Shown here: positions 47,960-58,884 of the stretch, one piece after another
Numbering within the stretch: the stretch's first letter is position 1
How the letters are laid out: each line of letters opens with the position of its first letter
NCBI RefSeq assembly: GCF_038397735.1
Contig: NZ_CP151635.1
Location: 1,736,001-1,800,000, forward strand
Direction of reading: 5' to 3'
Length of the DNA stretch: 64,000 nt
From: Microbacterium sp. LWH13-1.2
Lineage (GTDB): Bacteria > Actinomycetota > Actinomycetes > Actinomycetales > Microbacteriaceae
The notes under the pieces: generated by a model
Told to the model about the DNA's origin: nothing
Seen by the model: only the letters and a program-made list of their open reading frames with translations
Database searches by the model: none
Position numbers and translations under genes: made by a program

Positions 47960-48586
47960 TTACGACAGTACCAGCAGGCCGTTCGTCTTCTCGCGGGCTG
48001 CCTCGAAGCGCTGGGCGACGTTCTCCCAGTTGGCGATGTTCCACGCGGCCTTGACGTAGTCGGCCTTCACGTTGAGGTAGTCGAGGTAGAAGGCGTGCTC
48101 CCACATGTCGAGCTGGAAAAGCGGCACGGTGCCCGCTGCCGTGTTCGACTGCTGGTCGAACAGCTGCTGGATGATCAGGCGCTGACCGATCGAATCCCAG
48201 CTGAGGACGGACCATCCGGAGCCCTGGATGCCGAGGGCGTTGGCGGTGAAGTGCGCCTGGAACTTCTCGAACGAGCCGAAGAACTCGTCGATGGCGGCCT
48301 TGAGCTCGCCCTCGGGCTGTCCGCCGCCGGTCGGCGACAGGTTCGTCCAGAAGATCGAGTGGTTGACATGACCGCCGAGGTTGAACGCGAGGTCCTTCTC
48401 GAGCTTGTTCACGTTGGCGAGGTTGCCGCTGTCACGGGCCTCGGCGAGCTGCTCGAGGGCGGTGTTCGCGCCGGCGACGTAGGTCGCGTGGTGCTTGTCA
48501 TGGTGCAGCTCCATGATCTTGCCGCTGATGTGCGGCTCGAGGGCTGCGAAGTCGTAGGGAAGGTCGGGGAGCGTGTAAATCGCCAT
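47960..48586 (-). CDS. sodA: Superoxide dismutase, Mn type (Fe/Mn family)
   Basis: This enzyme converts superoxide to oxygen and hydrogen peroxide. The 208-residue protein has metal ligands in ELHHDKHH, LGGHVNHSIFW and DMWEHAFYLDY. The GG before the second His and a Gln in the FDQQSN segment favour manganese over iron, though cambialistic behaviour cannot be excluded. ATG 48586 (MAIYTLPDLPYDF) gives the family N-terminus. It stands alone between terminators. A possible -10 TAGGAT at 48676-48671 would give a leader of nearly 80 nt. Confidence 0.95.
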   Translation of the reverse strand: MAIYTLPDLPYDFAALEPHISGKIMELHHDKHHATYVAGANTALEQLAEARDSGNLANVNKLEKDLAFNLGGHVNHSIFWTNLSPTGGGQPEGELKAAIDEFFGSFEKFQAHFTANALGIQGSGWSVLSWDSIGQRLIIQQLFDQQSNTAAGTVPLFQLDMWEHAFYLDYLNVKADYVKAAWNIANWENVAQRFEAAREKTNGLLVLS

Positions 48587-48722
48587 GTCGCTTTCATCCA
48601 ATCCGCGCCGCGCCGCGGCGCTTGCCGATCCTCTGCGCCGCCGAGGTGCGGCGTAGAGCGGACTTAACTCATCCTAGTGACGACAACGTGTCGACGACCC
48701 TGATCCTTCCCCCATATGACGA

Positions 48723-48756
48723 AGCGAGGCGACCCCTTGACAGGGATCGCCTCGCT
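48723..48756 (-). terminator. Terminator after whiA
   Basis: A 14-bp stem (48723-48736 and 48743-48756) with one G-U pair and a 6-base loop lies 18 bases after the whiA stop. The descending arm is followed by TCGTCATA on the minus strand. Confidence 0.78.
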
Positions 48757-48773
48757 GAGGTCGATGGTCGGGC

Positions 48774-49751
48774 TCAGACGTCGAGTCCGGCGGGCACCGC
48801 CGCCTCGGTGCCAGGGATGCCCTCCTGCTGCGCACGCTTGTCCGCCATGGCCAGAAGGCGACGAATGCGTCCTGCGACGGCGTCCTTCGTCATGGGCGGG
48901 TCGGCGTGGTGACCCAGCTCGTCGAGGCTCGCGTCGCGGTGTGCGAGGCGGAGCTCTCCGGCGACCTTGAGATGGTCGGGAACATCGTCGGCGAGGATCT
49001 CGAGCGCCCGCTCGACCCGGGCGCACGCGGCGACGGCGGCCTGCGCGGAGCGACGCAGATTCGCGTCGTCGAAGTTCACGAGACGGTTGACACCCGCGCG
49101 CACTTCGCGGCGCTGGCGCATCTCCTCCCAGGTGACGGCGGTCTTCTGCGCGCCCATCTCACTGAGGATCGTGCGGATCGCCTCCCCCTCGCGGACCACG
49201 ACGCGGGGCATGCCGCGCACCTCGCGGGCCTTCGCGGCCACGCCCAGACGGTGCGCGGCCCCCACGAGCGCCATAGCGGCTTCGGACGATGGGCAGGCGA
49301 CCTCGAGCATGGCCGATCGGCCTGGTTCGCTGAGGGTTCCTGCAGCGAGGAACGCGCCACGCCAGAGGCCGGCGATCTCGGCGCGAGACCCGGTGGTCAG
49401 GCGGTTGGGCAGGCCGCGCACGGGGCGACGACGCTGGTCGAGCAGCCCGGTCTGGCGGGCGAGCGTCTCGCCGGACGCGATGACCCTGACGGCCCAGCGG
49501 GCACCGTCGTTCGCGGTGCTGGACTGCACCTGGGCGATCTCGGGCCGAACACCGTAGATCTCGGCGAGGTCGCGGGCGACGCGCTGCGCGAGGATCTCGG
49601 CATCCACCTCCGCCTCGACGGCGACCCGCCCGGCGATGGAGTGCAATCCGCCGGCGAACCGGAGGATCGAGGTGACCTCCGCGACACGCACCGTCGGGGG
49701 TGCATTACGGATGCTGACCAGCTCAGCCTTGACGTCGGTGGTTAGTGCCAC
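48774..49751 (-). CDS. whiA: Sporulation/cell-division regulator WhiA
   Basis: WhiA is a DNA-binding regulator with a LAGLIDADG-derived N-terminal fold and a C-terminal helix-turn-helix. It controls sporulation septation in Streptomyces and division in other Gram-positives. The 325-residue protein fits: N-terminal AELVSIRNA, central [18 protein letters not shown] [12 protein letters not shown] and C-terminal [14 protein letters not shown] with [14 protein letters not shown]. It starts with GTG after GAGGAG. The normal neighbour yvcK between rapZ and whiA is missing. Confidence 0.95.
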   Translation of the reverse strand: MALTTDVKAELVSIRNAPPTVRVAEVTSILRFAGGLHSIAGRVAVEAEVDAEILAQRVARDLAEIYGVRPEIAQVQSSTANDGARWAVRVIASGETLARQTGLLDQRRRPVRGLPNRLTTGSRAEIAGLWRGAFLAAGTLSEPGRSAMLEVACPSSEAAMALVGAAHRLGVAAKAREVRGMPRVVVREGEAIRTILSEMGAQKTAVTWEEMRQRREVRAGVNRLVNFDDANLRRSAQAAVAACARVERALEILADDVPDHLKVAGELRLAHRDASLDELGHHADPPMTKDAVAGRIRRLLAMADKRAQQEGIPGTEAAVPAGLDV

Positions 49752-49819
49752 GACACTCCTCTACGCTCACGCGCCGGATCGCGACGCAAACCTCCAGCCT
49801 ACTCTGACGGAGGCTCCTG

Positions 49820-50692
49820 CTATTCCCTGCCGAGGTCCCGATGACGCACGTTCACCGCTACGCCGGGCACGGCCGCGACCCGACGAGCCAGCTCTTCCAC
49901 CATGGCGACCGAGCGGTGCTTTCCGCCGGTGCACCCGATCGCGATCGTCGAGTGGCTCTTGTTCTCGCGCTGATACCCCTCGAGCACCGGGGTGAGAGCC
50001 GCGGTGTAGGCATCGAGGAACTCGGTGGCGCCCTCGCGGGACAGCACATAGTCCCTGACGGCCTCATCCTTGCCGGTGAGCCCGCGCAGCTCCTCGTTCC
50101 AGAACGGGTTGGGGAGGAAGCGCATATCGGCGACCAGATCGACGTCCGTCGGCAGTCCGTACTTGAAGCCGAAGCTCATCAGCGTCACGCGATGGCGAGC
50201 AGCGCCCTCTTCCGAGAACAGATCGGAGACCTGGGTGGCGAGCTGATGGATGTTGAGGGCCGAGGTGTCGATGACGAGATCGGCGGACTCCCTGATCGGA
50301 GCGAGTTTGTGACGCTCGATGCGGATGCCGTCGAGGAGCGTGCCGTCTCCCTGGAGCGGTTGCGGTCGGCGCACCGACTCGAACCGTCGGACGAGCACGT
50401 CGTCGGATGCATCGAGGAACAGCACACGGACGGACCCGCGTGATCGTAGGGCCCGAGCGACTCCGGGGAAGTCGTCGAAGAGATTGCGTCCTCGGACATC
50501 GACCACCGCGGCGACCTTGGGCAGCGCGGTCCCGCCCATGTCGGTGAGATCGAGCAGCGGGCGGAGGATCTGCGGCGGCAGGTTGTCGACGACATACCAG
50601 CCGAGGTCCTCGAGTGCGTTCGCGACCGTCGTGCGTCCAGCGCCCGACATGCCCGTGACGATGAGGAACTCGCCCTTTTCCCCGTCAGCCAT
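49820..50692 (-). CDS. rapZ: RNase adapter / nucleotide-binding protein RapZ (YvcJ)
   Basis: RapZ-family ATP/GTP-binding proteins act in RNA-based regulation in enterobacteria and in competence-related control in Bacillus. The 290-residue protein has the P-loop GMSGAGRTT (14-22), the central FLDASDDVLVRRF and the C-terminal GCTGGKHRSV domain. AAGGAG precedes the ATG by five bases. It lies between uvrC and whiA. Confidence 0.95.
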   Translation of the reverse strand: MADGEKGEFLIVTGMSGAGRTTVANALEDLGWYVVDNLPPQILRPLLDLTDMGGTALPKVAAVVDVRGRNLFDDFPGVARALRSRGSVRVLFLDASDDVLVRRFESVRRPQPLQGDGTLLDGIRIERHKLAPIRESADLVIDTSALNIHQLATQVSDLFSEEGAARHRVTLMSFGFKYGLPTDVDLVADMRFLPNPFWNEELRGLTGKDEAVRDYVLSREGATEFLDAYTAALTPVLEGYQRENKSHSTIAIGCTGGKHRSVAMVEELARRVAAVPGVAVNVRHRDLGRE

Positions 50693-50722
50693 GGTTACTC
50701 CTTCTCCCCCGCATGCACCAGC

Positions 50723-52639
50723 CTAGCGAGTGGAGAGATGCGAATGGATGTTCTGAGCGAGCACGGGGCCGATCCCCTGCACCTCTTCGATCTCTCCTGG
50801 CGCCGCGGCCCGGAGTGCGGTGACGGATCCGAAGTGCTTGAGAAGGACCTTGATGCGGGATGCACCGAGACCTGGGACCTCGGAGAGCACCGACGAGATG
50901 TCGTTCCTGCGTCGCTTGCGCTGGTGAGTGATCGCGAAGCGGTGGGCCTCATCGCGCAAGCGCTGGAGCAGGTAGAGGGACTCGCTGGTGCGCGGCAGGA
51001 TGACCGGGAAGTCCTCGCCCGGAAGCCAGATCTCCTCGAGTCGCTTCGCGATGCCGCACACCGCGATCTCGGTGTGTCCGGCATCGCGGAGGGCCCGCGC
51101 CGCCGCCTCGACCTGGGGCTGACCGCCGTCGACGAGCAGCAGCTGGGGAGGATAGGCGAACCGCGGCTTGCGCTTGACCTCGACGACGACCTCCTCGAGG
51201 CCCTCTCCCGTCTCACCGGCGACCGCCACGACCCCTGCAGGGTCGTCGGCCTCCTCCGGGCGGTCGAGGTATGCCAGGCGTCGGCGCAGCACCTGGTACA
51301 TCGAGTCGGTGTCGTCGGTCGTCTCGGGGATGTTGAACGATCGGTATTGGTCTTTCCGCGGAAGGCCGTCTTCGAAGACGACCATCGAGGCGACAACGTT
51401 CGTGCCGCCGAGGTGCGAGATGTCGAAGCATTCGATGCGCAGGGGCGCCTCGGTCAGACCCAACGCTTCCTGCAGATCGGTCAACGCCTGGGTGCGCGCG
51501 ACGTAATCGCTCGTGCGCCGGGTCTTGTAGCGGATCAGCGCCTGCTGAGCGTTGAGCGTCGCCGTGCGCATCAGGTCGGCGCGCTGACCGCGCTGAGCGA
51601 CCGCGATCTCGACCTTCTTGCCCCGCCTCTCGCGGAGCCACACCTCGAGCTCGGCCGCGTCGTCGGGAAGGGATGGCACGAGGATGCGCCGAGGCACGTC
51701 CTGCGCATCGCCGTAGGCGCGCTGCAGCACCTGGTCGACGAGCTCGGCGCCGGAGATGTCGATCTCCTTCTCGATCGTCATCGCACGGACACCGCGCACA
51801 CGTCCACCACGGATCACGAAGTGCTGCACGGCGGCGGCGAGCTCGTCTTCCGCGATGCCGAACAGATCCGCGTCCTCGTCGGTCGCCAGCACCAGCGCGC
51901 TCTTGCCGAGCACGGCCTCGATCGCCGAGAGCTTGTCGCGGTACTTGGCCGCGGCCTCGTAGTCCATCGCCGCGGATGCCGCGAGCATCCTGGTGGTCAG
52001 CTCGCGCGTGAACCGCTCGTCACCGCCGGCCATGAACGCGACGAAGTCGTCGACCATCGCGCGGTGCTCTTCGATCGTGACGGTCATCGAGCACGGCCCA
52101 CCGCACTTGCCGATCTGCCCGGGGAAGCACGGCCTGCCCGTCTGCATAGCCCGCTTGTAGCTCGAGTCGCTGCAGGTGCGGATGGGGAAGGCCTTGACCA
52201 TCAGATCGATCGTCTCGTGCACCGCCCAGACCTTGGGGTAGGGGCCGAAGTATCGCGCACCGGGGATCTTGCGATTCCGGGTGACGATCACCCGAGGAGC
52301 CTCGTCCCCGAGGGTGACCGCCATGAACGGGTACGACTTGTCGTCTTTGTACCGCACGTTGAAGGGCGGATCGAACTCCTTGATCCACATGTACTCCAAC
52401 TGCAGCGAGTCGACGTCGGTCGAGACGACCGTCCACTCGACAGACGATGCCGTGGTCACCATCCGCCGCGTGCGCTCGTGCAGGGTGCGCAGCGGCGCGA
52501 AGTAGTTCGACAGGCGCTGACGCAGGTTCTTGGCCTTGCCGACATAGAGCACGCGGCCGTCGGCGTCGCGGAAACGGTACACGCCGGGATTGGTCGGGAT
52601 CTCACCGGCCCTCGGCTTGTACGGCAGCACGTCGGCCAT
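50723..52639 (-). CDS. uvrC: Excinuclease ABC subunit C
   Basis: UvrC makes both incisions around DNA damage in nucleotide excision repair. The 638-residue protein has the N-terminal GIY-YIG nuclease ([20 protein letters not shown]), a cysteine-rich and UvrB-binding middle, the RNase H-like domain with [12 protein letters not shown] and a C-terminal helix-hairpin-helix pair ending [10 protein letters not shown]. It overlaps the uvrA stop by 1 base. Confidence 0.96.
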   Translation of the reverse strand: MADVLPYKPRAGEIPTNPGVYRFRDADGRVLYVGKAKNLRQRLSNYFAPLRTLHERTRRMVTTASSVEWTVVSTDVDSLQLEYMWIKEFDPPFNVRYKDDKSYPFMAVTLGDEAPRVIVTRNRKIPGARYFGPYPKVWAVHETIDLMVKAFPIRTCSDSSYKRAMQTGRPCFPGQIGKCGGPCSMTVTIEEHRAMVDDFVAFMAGGDERFTRELTTRMLAASAAMDYEAAAKYRDKLSAIEAVLGKSALVLATDEDADLFGIAEDELAAAVQHFVIRGGRVRGVRAMTIEKEIDISGAELVDQVLQRAYGDAQDVPRRILVPSLPDDAAELEVWLRERRGKKVEIAVAQRGQRADLMRTATLNAQQALIRYKTRRTSDYVARTQALTDLQEALGLTEAPLRIECFDISHLGGTNVVASMVVFEDGLPRKDQYRSFNIPETTDDTDSMYQVLRRRLAYLDRPEEADDPAGVVAVAGETGEGLEEVVVEVKRKPRFAYPPQLLLVDGGQPQVEAAARALRDAGHTEIAVCGIAKRLEEIWLPGEDFPVILPRTSESLYLLQRLRDEAHRFAITHQRKRRRNDISSVLSEVPGLGASRIKVLLKHFGSVTALRAAAPGEIEEVQGIGPVLAQNIHSHLSTR

Positions 52640-55527
52640 CAGCTGGCCTTCTTCGCGGCGCGCCCCTCACCCAGGATCTCGGCGAGGAACTGACCTGTGT
52701 GGCTGTCCTCGACCCGGGCGATCTGCTCGGGAGTGCCGGTCGCCAGAATCTCACCGCCACCGGAACCGCCCTCCGGTCCGAGATCGATGACCCAGTCCGC
52801 GGACTTGATCACATCGAGGTTGTGCTCGATGACGATCACCGTGTTGCCCTTGTCGACGAGGCCGTTCAGCACCTCGAGGAGCTTGCGCACATCTTCGAAG
52901 TGCAGACCGGTCGTCGGCTCGTCGAGCACGTAGATGCTGCGCCCGTTGCTGCGGCGCTGGAGCTCGGTGGCGAGCTTGACGCGCTGCGCCTCGCCGCCGG
53001 AGAGGGTCGTCGCGGACTGGCCGAGGCGCACGTACCCGAGGCCGACATCGACGAGCGTCTTCATGTAGCGGTGGATGGCCTGGATGGGCTCGAAGAACTC
53101 CGCGGCCTCCGCGATCGGCATCTCGAGCACCTCGGCGATGTTCTTGCCCTTGTAGTGCACCGAGAGGGTGTCGCGGTTGTACCGCTTGCCGTGGCACACC
53201 TCGCAGTCGACGTACACGTCGGGGAGGAAGTTCATCTCGATCTTGATCGTGCCGTCGCCCGAGCACGCGTCGCAGCGCCCGCCCTTGACGTTGAAGCTGA
53301 ACCGACCCGGCTGGTAGCCGCGCACCTTCGCCTCGGGGGTCTCGCTGAACAGCGAGCGGATCCTGTCGAAGACGCCCGTGTAGGTCGCCGGGTTGGACCG
53401 CGGTGTGCGACCGATCGGCGCCTGATCGACGTGCACGACCTTGTCGAGGTTGTCGAGTCCGGAGACGCGGGTGTGCTTGCCGGGAACCGTGCGTGCTCCG
53501 TTGAGCCGCGAGGCCAGCACCTGATACAGGATGTCATTGACCAGAGAGGACTTGCCTGATCCGGAGACGCCGGTGACCGCCGTCAGGACACCGAGCGGGA
53601 AGTCGACGCTCACGTTCTTGAGGTTGTTCTCACGAGCCCCGACGACGCTGATCTTGCGCTTCTTGTCAAGCTTGCGTCGCTTCGTCGGCGTCGGGATCTC
53701 GCGAGCCCCCGAGAGGTACTCCCCCGTCATCGAGTCGGGCTCGTTCAGGAGAGCCGAGTACGGCCCCGAGTGCACGACCTCGCCGCCGTTCACGCCGGCG
53801 CCCGGTCCGATGTCGACGACCCAGTCGGCCGCTTCGATGGTCTCCTCATCGTGCTCGACGACGATGAGCGTATTGCCGAGGTCACGGAGCTTGAGCAGAG
53901 TGTCGATCAGGCGCCGGTTGTCGCGCTGGTGGAGGCCGATCGAGGGCTCGTCGAGTACGTAGAGCACGCCGGTGAGCCCGGATCCGATCTGAGTGGCCAG
54001 TCGGATGCGCTGCGCCTCGCCACCCGAGAGCGAACCGGCCGAGCGGCTGAGGTTGAGGTAGGACAGGCCGACCTGCAGCAGGAAGTCGAGTCGCAGGCGG
54101 ATCTCGCGCAGCACCTGCGCCGCGATCTTGGCCTCACGATCGGTGAGCGTCAGCGTCTCCATGAAGGAACGGGCATCGGCGAGGCTGAGGTGCGAGACCT
54201 CGGCGATCGAGTGGCCGTGCACCTGCACCGCGAGCACCTCGGGCTTGAGCCTGTTGCCGTCGCACACCGGGCAGGGCACCTCGCGGAGGTACTCCCCCCA
54301 GCGCGCGCGCTGGGTGTCGGACTCGGCCTGCGCGTACTGCCGCTCGATGTAGGGGACGACGCCCTCGAAGCCGGAGGCGTAGCGCATCTCGCGCCCGTAC
54401 CGGTTCTTGAACTTGACGGTGACCTTGTAGTTGTCACCGCGCAGGATCGCGTCCTGCACGTCGACTCTGAGGTCCTGCCACGGAGTGTCGAGCGAGAAGT
54501 TGAGGTCGTCGGCCAGCCCCTCCAGCAGTCGCTCGTAGTACTGGAAGAGGCCCTTGCCCTGGGTGGTCCACGGGACGATCGCACCCTCGCGGATGGAGAG
54601 CTCTTCGTCGCCGAGCATCAGGTCGATGTCGACCGACATGCGCGTGCCGAGTCCCGAGCAGGCCGGGCAGGCGCCGAACGGCGCGTTGAACGAGAAGGTG
54701 CGCGGCTCGATCTCGGTGAGCGAGAGCGCGTGACCGTTCGGGCATGCGAGCTTCTCGGAGAACGACTGCCAGGCGTCGTCGCCCTCTTCGTCGACGAAGT
54801 TCACCTGAACAACGCCGCCGGCCAGCCCCAGTGCGGTCTCGACCGAATCGGTGACGCGACCGAGTATGTCGTCAGCCGCCACGAGACGGTCGACGACGAC
54901 CGCGATGTCGTGCTTGTAGCTCTTCTTGAGCGTGGGCGGCTCCGCGAGTTGGATCAGATCGCCGTCGACGATCGCCCGCGAATATCCCTTGGCCCCGAGC
55001 TCACGGAAGAGGTCGACGAACTCGCCTTTCTTCTGCGAGACGATGGGCGCGACGATCTGGTAGCGGGTGCGCTCGGGCAGCTCCATGAGCTGGTCGGCGA
55101 TCTGCTGAACGGTCTGGCGCTGGATGCGCTCACCGCACTCTGGGCAGTGCGGGATGCCGATGCGGGCCCACAGCAGGCGCATGTAGTCGTAGATCTCGGT
55201 GATAGTGCCGACCGTCGACCGCGGGTTGCGGTTGGTCGACTTCTGGTCGATCGACACCGCAGGGCTCAGTCCCTCGATGAAGTCGACGTCCGGTCGGTCG
55301 ACCTGGCCGAGGAACTGGCGCGCGTAGGCGCTCAGCGACTCGACATAGCGACGCTGCCCTTCGGCGAAGATCGTGTCGAACGCGAGACTGGACTTTCCCG
55401 ATCCGGACAGGCCGGTGAACACGACGAGGGAGTCGCGTGGGATGTCGATGTCGACATTCTTGAGATTGTGGACGCGGGCACCGCGAACACTGAGTTTTCC
55501 TGGGGTTGCAACCGGGACGATAGGCAC
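52639..55527 (-). CDS. uvrA: Excinuclease ABC subunit A
   Basis: UvrA detects DNA lesions and loads UvrB. The 962-residue ABC ATPase has two P-loops ([13 protein letters not shown] and [13 protein letters not shown]), two LSGG signatures and zinc modules including CPECG and [15 protein letters not shown]. The start is GTG 55527; -10 TAGACT lies six bases before it, so the mRNA may be leaderless. I saw no actinobacterial LexA box nearby. Confidence 0.97.
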   Translation of the reverse strand: MPIVPVATPGKLSVRGARVHNLKNVDIDIPRDSLVVFTGLSGSGKSSLAFDTIFAEGQRRYVESLSAYARQFLGQVDRPDVDFIEGLSPAVSIDQKSTNRNPRSTVGTITEIYDYMRLLWARIGIPHCPECGERIQRQTVQQIADQLMELPERTRYQIVAPIVSQKKGEFVDLFRELGAKGYSRAIVDGDLIQLAEPPTLKKSYKHDIAVVVDRLVAADDILGRVTDSVETALGLAGGVVQVNFVDEEGDDAWQSFSEKLACPNGHALSLTEIEPRTFSFNAPFGACPACSGLGTRMSVDIDLMLGDEELSIREGAIVPWTTQGKGLFQYYERLLEGLADDLNFSLDTPWQDLRVDVQDAILRGDNYKVTVKFKNRYGREMRYASGFEGVVPYIERQYAQAESDTQRARWGEYLREVPCPVCDGNRLKPEVLAVQVHGHSIAEVSHLSLADARSFMETLTLTDREAKIAAQVLREIRLRLDFLLQVGLSYLNLSRSAGSLSGGEAQRIRLATQIGSGLTGVLYVLDEPSIGLHQRDNRRLIDTLLKLRDLGNTLIVVEHDEETIEAADWVVDIGPGAGVNGGEVVHSGPYSALLNEPDSMTGEYLSGAREIPTPTKRRKLDKKRKISVVGARENNLKNVSVDFPLGVLTAVTGVSGSGKSSLVNDILYQVLASRLNGARTVPGKHTRVSGLDNLDKVVHVDQAPIGRTPRSNPATYTGVFDRIRSLFSETPEAKVRGYQPGRFSFNVKGGRCDACSGDGTIKIEMNFLPDVYVDCEVCHGKRYNRDTLSVHYKGKNIAEVLEMPIAEAAEFFEPIQAIHRYMKTLVDVGLGYVRLGQSATTLSGGEAQRVKLATELQRRSNGRSIYVLDEPTTGLHFEDVRKLLEVLNGLVDKGNTVIVIEHNLDVIKSADWVIDLGPEGGSGGGEILATGTPEQIARVEDSHTGQFLAEILGEGRAAKKAS

Positions 55528-55533
55528 TGATCA

Positions 55534-55539
55534 AGTCTA
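55534..55539 (-). promoter_or_regulatory. -10 element of uvrA, leaderless spacing
   Basis: TAGACT (55539-55534) then six bases and GTG at 55527. No Shine-Dalgarno sequence. Confidence 0.5.
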
Positions 55540-55585
55540 CGAGGGGCCACGGACATTGGCTCCGTGAGGGCTCACAGGAAGGCGC

Positions 55586-56119
55586 TCACACTCGCCGCCG
55601 CACGTCTGACTGGCGCCGATTCGCCGTCATGAGCAGCAGCACCGCGATCGCGACGACCGCGGCTCCGCCGGCGACGACCGCCCACGGCGCGGTGCCCTCG
55701 GCTCCGTCGATGCCGAGCATGACGGCGATCGTCAGCGGCTGGGCGATCGCCTGCACCAGGACGAGACGGATGGCCGTCGGGCGCAGCGCGGCGAGCACGA
55801 CCCGTGAGCCGCGAGGGATCACGAGCGTCAGCGACGTCAGGACGTGGATCGCGTGCACGACGAGCACCGCGAGCATCGCCCGACCGAGTTCCGGCTCGGA
55901 CAAGAGCATCCCGATCACGATGCACGCGGCCCCGCCCCACGCGGCGAAAGTCTGCGGGAACACCGCGGCGGTCACCGCAAGGATGACGGCGGCCCACTGC
56001 CACCCGACGAGGGGATTGAGCACGAACACCCCGACCGCGACGACGGCGAGCAACACGACCCGCACCACTATCCAGGAGACGACGGGCGCGGTCTGCAACG
56101 TGTCGTTCGGAGCTCTCAT
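55586..56119 (-). CDS. Multi-pass membrane protein in MoxR cluster
   Basis: The 177-residue protein has about five hydrophobic helices (VVRVVLLAVVAVGVFVL, WAAVILAVTAAVF, AAWGGAACIVIGMLL, MLAVLVVHAIHVLTSLTLVI, AVVAGGAAVVAIAVLLLM) and a charged C-terminus. I do not recognise a family. ATG 56119 overlaps the DUF58 stop by 4 bases, so it is coupled to the MoxR-DUF58 genes and probably acts with them in the membrane. Confidence 0.75.
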   Translation of the reverse strand: MRAPNDTLQTAPVVSWIVVRVVLLAVVAVGVFVLNPLVGWQWAAVILAVTAAVFPQTFAAWGGAACIVIGMLLSEPELGRAMLAVLVVHAIHVLTSLTLVIPRGSRVVLAALRPTAIRLVLVQAIAQPLTIAVMLGIDGAEGTAPWAVVAGGAAVVAIAVLLLMTANRRQSDVRRRV

Positions 56120-57381
56120 CGCCCGGCCCTCACGATCTCGCGCAGCGCGGAGGACGGATCGTCCGCCCATGTCACCACGTCGACGCCCGCACCGTGCAGG
56201 TCGGCGAACACGTTCTCCCGCTCCGCCAGCACCGTCCGCAGGCCGATGAGCTGAGGGCGGGTGAGGCGGGAGCGATCGAGCCGCGGCAGCACGTCGATCG
56301 CGACGACGCGGTGACCGCTCGCCCGCCACATCAGCGCGGTCTGGGCGGCAGCACCCTGGAAGAACGTGGACAGGACGAGGACGACCGACCCGTGCGGGAC
56401 ATGCGGGGTCCTGCGGAAGGCCGCGTCATCGCGCGCCTGCCCCGTCGCCGCGATCGCCGCTTCGAGGCGTGCGAGATGACGAGAGCCTCCGCCGCTGCGC
56501 ACCGAACGCCCGCCATGCATGAGGACATGCAGGGCGACGCGGTCGCCGGCATCGATAGCCGCCCCGGCGAGTCCCCGAGCGGCCTCACGGGCGTTGTCGA
56601 GCGACGTCACGCCGCTGCGCTCGAAGTCCCCGCTCCCCCACGACGACACGACCGCGCCGAGGTCTTCCGAGGTGTCCATCGCGATCACCACGGACGCATC
56701 GCTCAGTGTGTGGGTGCGCCGCACCAGCAGATCACCCGGCCTCCGCGCCATCCGCGCTGTCGCGCGCCAGTCGACGCGACGCAGCTCGTCTCCGGGCGCG
56801 AACGCGTGGATGTCCCGGAAGTCACCGCCCTGCCCCGGGCGCCGCCCCTCGTGCGAGCCGTGCAGACCGGTCAGGCGTCTCGGCAGCGGCAGCATCCCGA
56901 CCGTTCGCGGTGACGGAGCGACCTGGCGTCTGCTCCTGACGATCTCGGACGGCGCCGCGAGCACGGCACCGTCGAGAGCCAGACCGCGCGTCGAGACCTG
57001 CACAGGGAGCGCAGGGCCCGAGTGGAGGACGCGGCTGCGTGCGAGGACCGTGGCGCCGTCGCCGACGCCGGGAACGATCGCGCGTCGAGTCCTGCGCTCG
57101 GACTGCACGACGACCAGCTCGACCATCTCGGCGTCGCTCTCGACCGAGATCCCGGTGAGCAGCTCGCCGTCGGCGCTGGGACGCGAAGCGACGATCGGCA
57201 CGGCCCCGACACCCGAGGTTCCTCGCCCGAGGGCGAGAGCACCCCACAGGGCCACGGGAAGACCCATCGCGACGACGTCCGGACGCGAGAACAGCAGTCC
57301 GATGACGGCGAGGACGATCGCGCCGGCGATGGCGACGACCAACGCGGGGCTCCAGCGAGCGTGCATCGGTGGCCTCGTCAC
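56116..57381 (-). CDS. DUF58 domain protein
   Basis: The 421-residue protein has two N-terminal transmembrane helices (ALVVAIAGAIVLAVIGLLF and a following segment) and a cytosolic DUF58/VWA-like domain with the signature GDELRRVDWRATARM and a MIDAS-like VIAMDTSED. DUF58 proteins are partners of MoxR ATPases in assembling or inserting metal centres or complexes. GTG 57381 overlaps the MoxR stop as GTGA. Confidence 0.9.
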   Translation of the reverse strand: MTRPPMHARWSPALVVAIAGAIVLAVIGLLFSRPDVVAMGLPVALWGALALGRGTSGVGAVPIVASRPSADGELLTGISVESDAEMVELVVVQSERRTRRAIVPGVGDGATVLARSRVLHSGPALPVQVSTRGLALDGAVLAAPSEIVRSRRQVAPSPRTVGMLPLPRRLTGLHGSHEGRRPGQGGDFRDIHAFAPGDELRRVDWRATARMARRPGDLLVRRTHTLSDASVVIAMDTSEDLGAVVSSWGSGDFERSGVTSLDNAREAARGLAGAAIDAGDRVALHVLMHGGRSVRSGGGSRHLARLEAAIAATGQARDDAAFRRTPHVPHGSVVLVLSTFFQGAAAQTALMWRASGHRVVAIDVLPRLDRSRLTRPQLIGLRTVLAERENVFADLHGAGVDVVTWADDPSSALREIVRAGR

Positions 57382-58343
57382 ACGCGCTCTTTCACGGTCG
57401 GAGGAACGGGCACCTGACCCACCACCGCTCGCACGACGTCGGCGGCTGAGGCACCCTGCGCCCAGGCCTGCGGTGTCAAGGTGAGGCGGTGTGCGAGCAC
57501 GGGCACGGCGATCCGCTTGATGTCGTCCGGCCGCACGAAGTCCCGACCGTCCAGCGCTGCCAGGGCGCGACCCAGCAGCAGCAGGCCGAGCGAGCCGCGC
57601 GGGGAGGCCCCGACTTCGACATTGGGTGCCGTCCGTGTCGCGCGTGCGATCTCGACGCAGTAGCGCGCGATGTCCGCGTCGACATGGATGCCCTCGACCA
57701 CGGTCTGGAGCTCGACCAGGCGCTCCGCATCGATGACGGCGGCGACATGCGCGGCCTCCTGCCGTCGGCTGACGCGGTTCTGGAGGATCTGCGCCTCACC
57801 TGACACATCGGGATACCCCACCGAGAGCCTGACCATGAACCGGTCGAGCTGCGCCTCGGGGAGTGCGTATGTGCCCTCGTACTCGATGGGGTTCGACGTG
57901 GCGATCACGTGGAAGGGAGCGGGCAGCGGGAAGCTGTTGCCTTCGACCGTGACCTGCCGCTCGGCCATCGCCTCGAGCATCGCCGACTGCGTCTTCGGCG
58001 TCGTGCGGTTGATCTCGTCCGCCAGGAGGAGACCGGTGAAGATCGGCCCCGGCCGGAAGACGAAGTCCGATGAGTCGGGCGCGTACACGTACGACCCCGT
58101 GACATCGCCCGGGAGCATGTCCGGGGTGCATTGGAGCCGACGGAACGAGAGCCCCAGCGCCGAGGCGAGGCTGCGTGCCGCAAGGGTCTTGCCGAGCCCT
58201 GGCACGTCTTCGAAGAGCACGTGTCCCCCGGCCAGGATCGAGGCGAGCGCGATCTCGAGCGGGTCATCCATCCCGACGACGACGGTGCGCACGGCGGTGA
58301 GGATTCGAGCGCCGGCCTCGGCGATCTCGGCGGACGTTGTCAT
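57378..58343 (-). CDS. MoxR-type AAA+ ATPase
   Basis: The 321-residue chaperone-like ATPase has Walker A GLGKT in [13 protein letters not shown], Walker [10 protein letters not shown], sensor NPIEYEGTY and an Arg-finger region. ATG 58343 follows AGGAGA. It lies between a small membrane protein and DUF58 in the usual MoxR-VWA arrangement; the client is unknown. Confidence 0.93.
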   Translation of the reverse strand: MTTSAEIAEAGARILTAVRTVVVGMDDPLEIALASILAGGHVLFEDVPGLGKTLAARSLASALGLSFRRLQCTPDMLPGDVTGSYVYAPDSSDFVFRPGPIFTGLLLADEINRTTPKTQSAMLEAMAERQVTVEGNSFPLPAPFHVIATSNPIEYEGTYALPEAQLDRFMVRLSVGYPDVSGEAQILQNRVSRRQEAAHVAAVIDAERLVELQTVVEGIHVDADIARYCVEIARATRTAPNVEVGASPRGSLGLLLLGRALAALDGRDFVRPDDIKRIAVPVLAHRLTLTPQAWAQGASAADVVRAVVGQVPVPPTVKERV

Positions 58344-58344
58344 G

Positions 58345-58884
58345 TCATCTCCTGTGTCTCGGGAACAGCACAGCACGGCTGGTGAATGAGGGCGGTGTGC
58401 CGGGCGTCGCCGTCGTCGTCTCTGCGGCGCGCTCCGGGGTGAGAGCGTCGATCGCGTCGAGCGCTCGTTCGATGTCGACGATGGTGGTGCCAGAGCCCTC
58501 CAGCCGAGCCCACAGGTCGGGACCGATCAGCGCGACGACCTCCGACCTTCTCGCGGGGTCTGACGGGTCTGCTCCGCGTCGTTGGAGTCGTTTCCGCAGG
58601 GCTTCCCGCACGCGGCGCGTGATCTGCGTGCCGGCGAGCCCTGTGTGCGTGTTCAGCGCCCAGGCCATGCGGGAGATCTCCGTCGGCCGGCGATCGGGCT
58701 CGATCGCGATGTGCGGGGCGTCGACGCTGGGTTCGAGCGGCATGGCGAGCTGCGAGAGAAGCGCGAGCGCCCCCACGAGAAGACTCCACCCGATCACGAA
58801 CGGCCAGGTGAAGCCGAAGCCGGTGAGCACCAGCGCCGCGAGCACCGCGGTCGCCACGGCAGCGAGGGTGCGCCCCCACCTCAT
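58345..58884 (-). CDS. Membrane protein between DUF4129 and MoxR
   Basis: The 179-residue protein has two N-terminal helices (VATAVLAALVLTGFGF and FVIGWSLLVGALALLSQL) and a cytosolic tail of about 120 residues (RMAWALNTHTGLAGTQITRRV). I do not recognise the family. ATG 58884 overlaps the DUF4129 stop as ATGA; the next ATG upstream (58890) is also possible. Confidence 0.78.
   Translation of the reverse strand: MRWGRTLAAVATAVLAALVLTGFGFTWPFVIGWSLLVGALALLSQLAMPLEPSVDAPHIAIEPDRRPTEISRMAWALNTHTGLAGTQITRRVREALRKRLQRRGADPSDPARRSEVVALIGPDLWARLEGSGTTIVDIERALDAIDALTPERAAETTTATPGTPPSFTSRAVLFPRHRR

Noticed and set aside
50738..52693. 651-residue frame antisense to uvrC
   Set aside because: Shadow frame; uvrC motifs on the minus strand are unambiguous.
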